Source: an uncultured Olsenella sp.
GTDB lineage: Bacteria > Actinomycetota > Coriobacteriia > Coriobacteriales > Atopobiaceae
Reading direction: 5' to 3'
NCBI GenBank assembly: GCA_947253595.1
Contig: CAMXZR010000094.1
Location: forward strand, 1 to 5,503
DNA: 5,503 nt
How positions within the stretch are numbered: the stretch's first letter is position 1; each line of letters begins with the position of its first letter. The notes beneath the pieces are model-generated. The model saw only the letters and a list, made by a program, of their open reading frames with translations, did not search any database and had not been told where the DNA came from. Position numbers and translations under genes: made by a program. This document shows, one piece after another, positions 4,495 to 5,503 of this stretch.

Positions 4495-5503
4495 CAGTGT
4501 CACGAGCAGCACGATGAACAGGACGAGCGCAGCCAGCACCACGCCCAGGAAGAGCAGGCGCTTGGGTCGGGTGCTCTCGCGCAGGTGTCGCTCGGTGCTG
4601 GCGAGACGTGCCACCTCGGCCTCCTGGCGTTCGAGCTCGCCCGTCGCCTCGGCTACGTTTGCGCGAAGCTGGGCGGTGAGCTCGGGCGTCGCATGTATCT
4701 GGTTGGCATCGTCCAGGACGGACTGCTCGACCTCGCGCTCGTCGCGGAGCTTGGAAGCTTGCCTCTCTCCCTCGTCGAGCTCCGTCTTCGCGGCCGAGAT
4801 CTGGCCCTCGAGCTCCTTCTCGGCGGCGAGGGCCTCGTTGCTCATGCCCTCGAACTCCCCGCGCCGTGCGTCCGCCTCGCGACGCGCATCCTCGTTCTGG
4901 CGCTCCACGGTCTCGAGCGACTGCTTCTGGGTCCAGAGGTGGGTCTGGGCGTTGTCCACGAGCTGCTGACACTCGGCGGTGACGCGGGTGACCTCGTCGC
5001 GGGCGGCACCCAGGTGGGCCTGCTCGGCTACGAGCTCGCCCTGCAGCTTGCCCAGGGCGGCCGGGGCGGCGTTGGCGTCCTTCTGCAGGGACGAGAACTC
5101 CGCCTCGATCTTCTGTAGTCGGTCCTTCGCGTTGTCCACCGCGCGGTTGGCGGCCGCGATGCGCTGCTCGCGCTTCTTCACGGCGTCGGCCATCTGCTGC
5201 TCGGCGTTCCTCATGGCGCGCTTGAGGTCCGAGAGCGAGCGCGCGGTGTCGTCCGAGCGGCCCTTGGTGGACTCCATGAGCTCGCGGTAGGGCCTGAGGC
5301 GCTCCTCGTTGGCATGCCTGAGCTCGTCGAGCTGCCGCTGGAGCTGGTCGCGGCGCCACGAGGACGCCTGGCAGGAGTCGGCGAGCTCGGCGAGCTGGCG
5401 GTCGATCCCCGCCAGGGCGTCTCCCTGGCGTTGGACTATGCCCTGGTAGTCAGCCTCGACCTCGTCGCGGTGCGCCAGGCGGGCCCCGTCCTCCTCGATC
5501 TGG
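4483..5503 (-). CDS. Long coiled-coil protein with C-terminal transmembrane anchor, N-terminus outside window
   Basis: The frame is open from the right edge to the TAG at 4483-4485, so 339 C-terminal residues are visible. A Met codon at 5277 looks internal: the frame upstream of it has no stop and the same heptad-rich character (segments such as RQLAELADS and QRQLDELRHANEERLR), and I see no ribosome site there. Nearly all visible sequence is rich in Glu, Gln, Arg, Ala and Lys with spaced Leu/Val, typical of one long coiled coil with few Pro or Gly. The last 24 residues, after a basic RPKR, are strongly hydrophobic (LLFLGVVLAALVLFIVLLVTLLPH). This gives a single C-terminal helix with the coiled coil in the cytoplasm by the positive-inside rule. 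No catalytic motif is visible. I do not recognise the family; envelope, division or chromosome-related scaffolding are guesses. It converges on queA with 182 bp between stops. Confidence 0.75.
   Translation of the reverse strand, partial: QIEEDGARLAHRDEVEADYQGIVQRQGDALAGIDRQLAELADSCQASSWRRDQLQRQLDELRHANEERLRPYRELMESTKGRSDDTARSLSDLKRAMRNAEQQMADAVKKREQRIAAANRAVDNAKDRLQKIEAEFSSLQKDANAAPAALGKLQGELVAEQAHLGAARDEVTRVTAECQQLVDNAQTHLWTQKQSLETVERQNEDARREADARRGEFEGMSNEALAAEKELEGQISAAKTELDEGERQASKLRDEREVEQSVLDDANQIHATPELTAQLRANVAEATGELERQEAEVARLASTERHLRESTRPKRLLFLGVVLAALVLFIVLLVTLLPH

Noticed and set aside
4336..5118. A 260-codon plus-strand frame with Leu/Gly-rich translation
   Set aside because: It is antisense to the coiled-coil gene; its Leu-rich look arises from reverse-complemented Glu and Gln codons.
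2243..5359. A 1038-codon open frame on the minus strand, antisense to queH and queA and out of frame with the coiled-coil gene
   Set aside because: The translation is Arg/Gly/Pro/His-rich with no domain, and the sense frames encode clear QueH and QueA and the other minus frame encodes a clean coiled coil plus membrane helix. Long antisense frames are common in GC-rich DNA.

Overview
The window is a GC-rich bacterial chromosome segment with ordinary housekeeping-style genes. I see no phage, transposon, CRISPR or toxin-antitoxin signature. The strong C/G preference at third codon positions, the unusual methionyl-tRNA-synthetase N-terminus and the gene types fit a high-GC Actinomycetota, most likely a gut or oral Coriobacteriia (Olsenella/Atopobiaceae-like). 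That placement is inference, not proof.

Layout. (1) Positions 1-157, minus strand: the first 52 codons of a class I aminoacyl-tRNA synthetase of methionyl type. (2) Positions 158-593: a divergent intergenic region with a candidate extended -10 for the synthetase, a small tandem repeat and a GC hairpin ahead of the next gene. (3) Positions 594-1247, plus: a membrane-anchored or secreted DUF1287 protein (NlpC/P60-like) with a DxDxDGxxDxxD calcium-loop motif. (4) Positions 1334-2179, plus: a PHP-domain phosphatase of the histidinol-phosphatase family, overlapping by 4 bp with (5) queH, 2176-2820, plus. (6) Positions 2821-3130: a 310-bp gap with short repeats and a TATAAT box. (7) queA, 3131-4300, plus. 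(8) Positions 4301-4482: a convergent intergenic region with two related hairpins. (9) Positions 4483-5503, minus: the C-terminal part of a long coiled-coil protein ending in one transmembrane helix, open to the window edge.

Functional links. QueA makes epoxyqueuosine on tRNA from preQ1 and S-adenosylmethionine, and QueH reduces epoxyqueuosine to queuosine. The window therefore carries the last two steps of queuosine tRNA modification side by side. No genes for preQ1 synthesis or import, nor tgt, are in view. The PHP phosphatase is probably cotranscribed and translationally coupled with queH, but a role in queuosine metabolism is not established by the sequence. The most interesting leads are the paired hairpins with a compensatory base-pair change after queA, the tail-anchored coiled-coil protein of unknown function, and the PHP-queH coupling. 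I do not find convincing evidence of a wholly new biological system.
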